From JAILLW01 sp045640905 (GTDB lineage: Bacteria > Bacillota > Clostridia > Lachnospirales > Lachnospiraceae): a stretch of 16,871 nucleotides of DNA. A program made the position numbers and the translations under genes. Shown in pieces: positions 14,983 through 16,871 of the stretch. Within the stretch, counting starts at the first letter, position 1, and the number at the start of each line of letters is the position of its first letter. Location of the stretch: NCBI GenBank assembly GCA_045640905.1, contig JAZUFW010000065.1:1-16871 (forward strand). Direction: 5' to 3'. The notes beneath the pieces were generated by a model, which was given only the letters and a program-made list of their open reading frames with translations, was not told the origin of the DNA and did not search any database.

Positions 14983-15055
14983 ATTCACAGCTGATATATG
15001 AGTCATGCTTGCGTGTAAGAGACAAGTATTGTTCATGTCGCGGAGGACTGTGAAT
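14983..15055 (+). promoter_or_regulatory. Structured 5' leader of the AEC-permease gene
   Basis: ATTCACAG (14983-14990) and CTGTGAAT (15048-15055) form a perfect 8-bp stem enclosing 57 nt. A small ACAA-gta-TTGT hairpin lies inside. GGAGG at 15042-15046 sits by the 3' arm, 37 nt before the start codon. I cannot match this to a known riboswitch class. It may be an aptamer, an mRNA-stability element or chance. Confidence 0.4.
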
Positions 15056-15083
15056 AATTACAGCATCATGAAAGGCATTTAAC

Positions 15084-16010
15084 ATGATAGATTCACTATT
15101 AATAGTCGGATTACAGGTTTTCGTTTTATTTTTATTGATAATGCTTGGTTTCTTCGCAGGCAAAATAAAGCTTTTTTCGGATGAAGGCATTAAATCCATG
15201 AATAACATGATGCTGTATCTCGTTACACCATGTGTCATTATCAATGTATTTCAGCGTCCGTTTGATTCGTCAATGCTCAAAAATCTCCTTCTTTCCATGC
15301 TGGCTTCTTTCATCTCGCATCTTTTGGGCTATCTTTTGGGACTCATTTTTATCCGCAACAAAGACGCCATGAAACAAAAAGTATTACGCTTTGCCGCAGT
15401 GTTCAGTAATTGCGGTTTTATGGCGCTCCCGCTGGTTGAGGCTCTTTTGGGTGATGAAGGAGTATTTTATGCATCCGGATATCTGGCAGTATTTAATTTG
15501 ATGGTGTGGACCAACGGCCAATACATCATGGCCCGGGAATCCGGAGATTACAAGCCGATAAAGGCTCTGCTCAATCCGGGAGTTCTCGGCGTAATAGTAG
15601 GTTTGATACTGTTCTTTACGTCCTTTGAACTTCCGTTAATTATTTCTTTGCCGATATCATACCTGTCGGAATTGAATACTCCCGTTCCAATGCTCATCAT
15701 AGGATATACCATTTCTACCATGAATCTGCGCGAGCTCTTCAAAATAAAAGAAGAAGCAGCCACCATAATCATTAAGCTGGCAGCTTCGCCTCTTCTGTTG
15801 CTCGGAATACTATATCTGCTCGGTTTTCGCGGAGTTTTGTTGATTTCTTCGATAGTTTCGGCCAGCACTCCGACAGCCGCCATCACTGCGATGTTTTCAA
15901 TTAAATATGGCGGTGACGAAAAAATGGCTGCCAAAATCGTTTCGGCAACCAGTGTATTTTCTATCATCACAATGACCGTAATAGTTGCATTTGCGCAGTT
16001 TATCGCCTGA
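15084..16010 (+). CDS. AEC-family (auxin efflux carrier-like) permease
   Basis: The 308-residue integral membrane protein has about ten hydrophobic spans in two halves, typical of AEC transporters such as clostridial malate or organic-acid permeases. Features include the N-terminal LGFFAGKIKLF, the conserved MLYLVTPCVIINVF, NCGFMALPLVEALLGDEG (128-145) and the C-terminal ASTPTAAITAMFSIKYGGD. The substrate cannot be read from the sequence. AAGG lies 8 nt before ATG 15084. It has its own leader, is divergent from the housekeeping operon and converges on the next gene with a 30-bp gap. Confidence 0.93.
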   Translation: MIDSLLIVGLQVFVLFLLIMLGFFAGKIKLFSDEGIKSMNNMMLYLVTPCVIINVFQRPFDSSMLKNLLLSMLASFISHLLGYLLGLIFIRNKDAMKQKVLRFAAVFSNCGFMALPLVEALLGDEGVFYASGYLAVFNLMVWTNGQYIMARESGDYKPIKALLNPGVLGVIVGLILFFTSFELPLIISLPISYLSELNTPVPMLIIGYTISTMNLRELFKIKEEAATIIIKLAASPLLLLGILYLLGFRGVLLISSIVSASTPTAAITAMFSIKYGGDEKMAAKIVSATSVFSIITMTVIVAFAQFIA

Positions 16011-16040
16011 TATATCCGCATCATGCAATTTCATATGCTA

Positions 16041-16583
16041 CTATTCTTTTCGCTTAAATCCTTCGTATCCGTTATATGCAGTCTGGCAAAAATACCAGTG
16101 ATCATCCACTTGTATGTACTCTGTATAGTTTGCAGGATTATAGAGGCAATATGTGTCTTTTCCGTCCTCTTCTTTTATTTCATAGTCGTAAAAAATATTT
16201 ATGTTCGGTTCATCAACAAAATAGAACCATTTACAATCTCCAAACCCCGGTGTCCGGCCGGTCAGGTCAAATCGGACATACTCCCCTTCATCATAGTAAG
16301 CTACTGTAACTCCGTCTTTAAATCTTTGCCTGATTTTCTTCAAATTATAATCGGATTCTTTATCAATCAGGGCAAATGTAGTCGAAGTCAATACCAGATC
16401 ACTGTCTTCGGTCAACTCAAATGCGAGGTCAATTATATCCTCAAATTCATCCTCATATTCTTCAATAAAGGCAGTTTGTTCCTCTACTGTGTACGATTTA
16501 TAATCCGTATCGGAAAACATTATACCAATCAAACTCAAAATAAGTTCGAATATAAAAAGAAAAAAATCAGCAACTTTATCCAT
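16041..16583 (-). CDS. Membrane-anchored acidic protein of unknown function
   Basis: The 180-residue product has an N-terminal hydrophobic stretch (about 4-23) with few positive charges before it, then a strongly acidic exposed part (EEYEDEFEDIIDLAFELTEDSD) and a Trp/Tyr/Phe-rich C-terminal half (DDHWYFCQTAYNGYEGF). Two Cys (in YCLYN and YFCQT) are near the end. I recognise no family. GAGG lies about 10 nt before ATG 16583. It is monocistronic and convergent with the AEC gene. No terminator is visible in the 30-bp gap. Confidence 0.8.
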   Translation of the reverse strand: MDKVADFFLFIFELILSLIGIMFSDTDYKSYTVEEQTAFIEEYEDEFEDIIDLAFELTEDSDLVLTSTTFALIDKESDYNLKKIRQRFKDGVTVAYYDEGEYVRFDLTGRTPGFGDCKWFYFVDEPNINIFYDYEIKEEDGKDTYCLYNPANYTEYIQVDDHWYFCQTAYNGYEGFKRKE

Positions 16584-16617
16584 AACATTGATTCCTCAAA
16601 TAACCGTATCTTTAAAA

Positions 16618-16647
16618 ATAATACCATGCCGCTCTTTATTTTGTCTG
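16618..16647 (-). promoter_or_regulatory. Promoter of the acidic-protein gene
   Basis: TGGTATTAT (16618-16626), an extended -10, with a CAGACA-like box (16642-16647) 18 nt upstream on the minus strand. The leader would be about 28 nt. Confidence 0.45.
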
Positions 16648-16694
16648 CCTTTTTAATCTGTTAAAAAAAACGTTCGCTCTAAGAGAAACAAAAT

Positions 16695-16730
16695 AAAAAG
16701 CTCCAGACTCATATGAGTTTGAAGCTTTTT
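16695..16730 (-). terminator. Terminator of the tRNA operon
   Basis: A hairpin pairs AAAAAGCT (16695-16702) with AGCTTTTT (16723-16730) around a central ACTCATATGAGT palindrome. It ends in T on both strands and begins 2 nt past the tRNA-Phe 3' end, so it can end the tRNA transcript. Confidence 0.88.
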
Positions 16731-16732
16731 AG

Positions 16733-16805
<73 letters not shown>

Positions 16806-16822
16806 ATGTTATTGAATTGAAG

Positions 16823-16871
16823 TAGCGGGGATAGGATTTGAACCTATGACCTTCGGGTTATGAGCCCGACG
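16823..16871 (-). tRNA. Initiator tRNA-Met (anticodon CAT), 5' part beyond window
   Basis: The visible part has the anticodon loop CTCATAA flanked by GGG/CCC, the three G-C pairs that mark initiator tRNA. It also has the T-arm ATAGG/CCTAT with loop TTCAAAT, and the acceptor 3' strand CCCCGCT followed by A. CCA is not encoded. The gap to tRNA-Phe is 17 nt, so both are likely one transcript. Confidence 0.94.

Noticed and set aside
15050..15082. Leader peptide GTG-start ORF (10 codons) before the AEC gene
   Set aside because: GGAGG is only about 3 nt from the GTG, too close to be a normal ribosome site.

Overview
The window looks like a chromosomal segment of a low-GC Gram-positive bacterium, probably a Lachnospiraceae-type clostridium. 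The clues are the Bacillota-specific gene run yaaR-holB-ricT(yaaT)-trmN6(yabB)-rsmI(yabC), a class B sortase, a large secreted repeat protein, small pilin-like proteins with a GspF-type platform, and AT-rich promoters with strong Shine-Dalgarno sites. The species assignment is inference only.

Layout. (1) 1-3095, minus: a very long secreted surface protein that runs off the left edge. It has a signal peptide, a highly acidic N-terminal stretch, several beta-sandwich-like domains and 93-96-residue tandem repeats. It is preceded by a structured leader of about 160 nt and a promoter flanked by GTACTA/TAGTAC repeats. (2) 3404-4183, minus: a response regulator with two receiver domains, the first degenerate, and no output domain. 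(3) 4331-7991, plus: a tight six-gene operon divergent from the regulator. It encodes a transglutaminase-like lipoprotein, a GspF/PilC platform protein and four small single-membrane-span proteins, at least one of them prepilin-like. No ATPase or prepilin peptidase is present in the window. (4) 7968-8798, minus: a class B sortase whose 3' end overlaps the end of the pilin operon. (5) 8863-9057: a 195-bp element made of a 29-bp outer inverted repeat and three hairpins that abut with no spare bases. (6) 9046-9615, minus: a secreted CAP/SCP-domain protein whose stop codon lies inside that element.

(7) 9762-14900, minus: a seven-gene housekeeping operon encoding an HD-domain phosphohydrolase, a guanylate-kinase-like enzyme, YaaR, the DNA polymerase III delta' subunit, RicT, a tRNA m6A-type methyltransferase and RsmI. 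(8) 15084-16010, plus: an AEC-family permease with a structured leader. (9) 16041-16583, minus: an unknown membrane-anchored acidic protein. (10) 16733-16871, minus: tRNA-Phe and the 3' part of initiator tRNA-Met, followed by a strong terminator.

The left 9.6 kb is an envelope region: surface protein, pilin-like assembly, sortase, CAP protein and a regulator. The sortase could anchor the surface protein, but that protein's C-terminus is outside the window. The right half is conserved housekeeping sequence. The two most noteworthy items are the four-way-junction element at 8863-9057 and the ATPase-less pilin operon headed by a transglutaminase lipoprotein.
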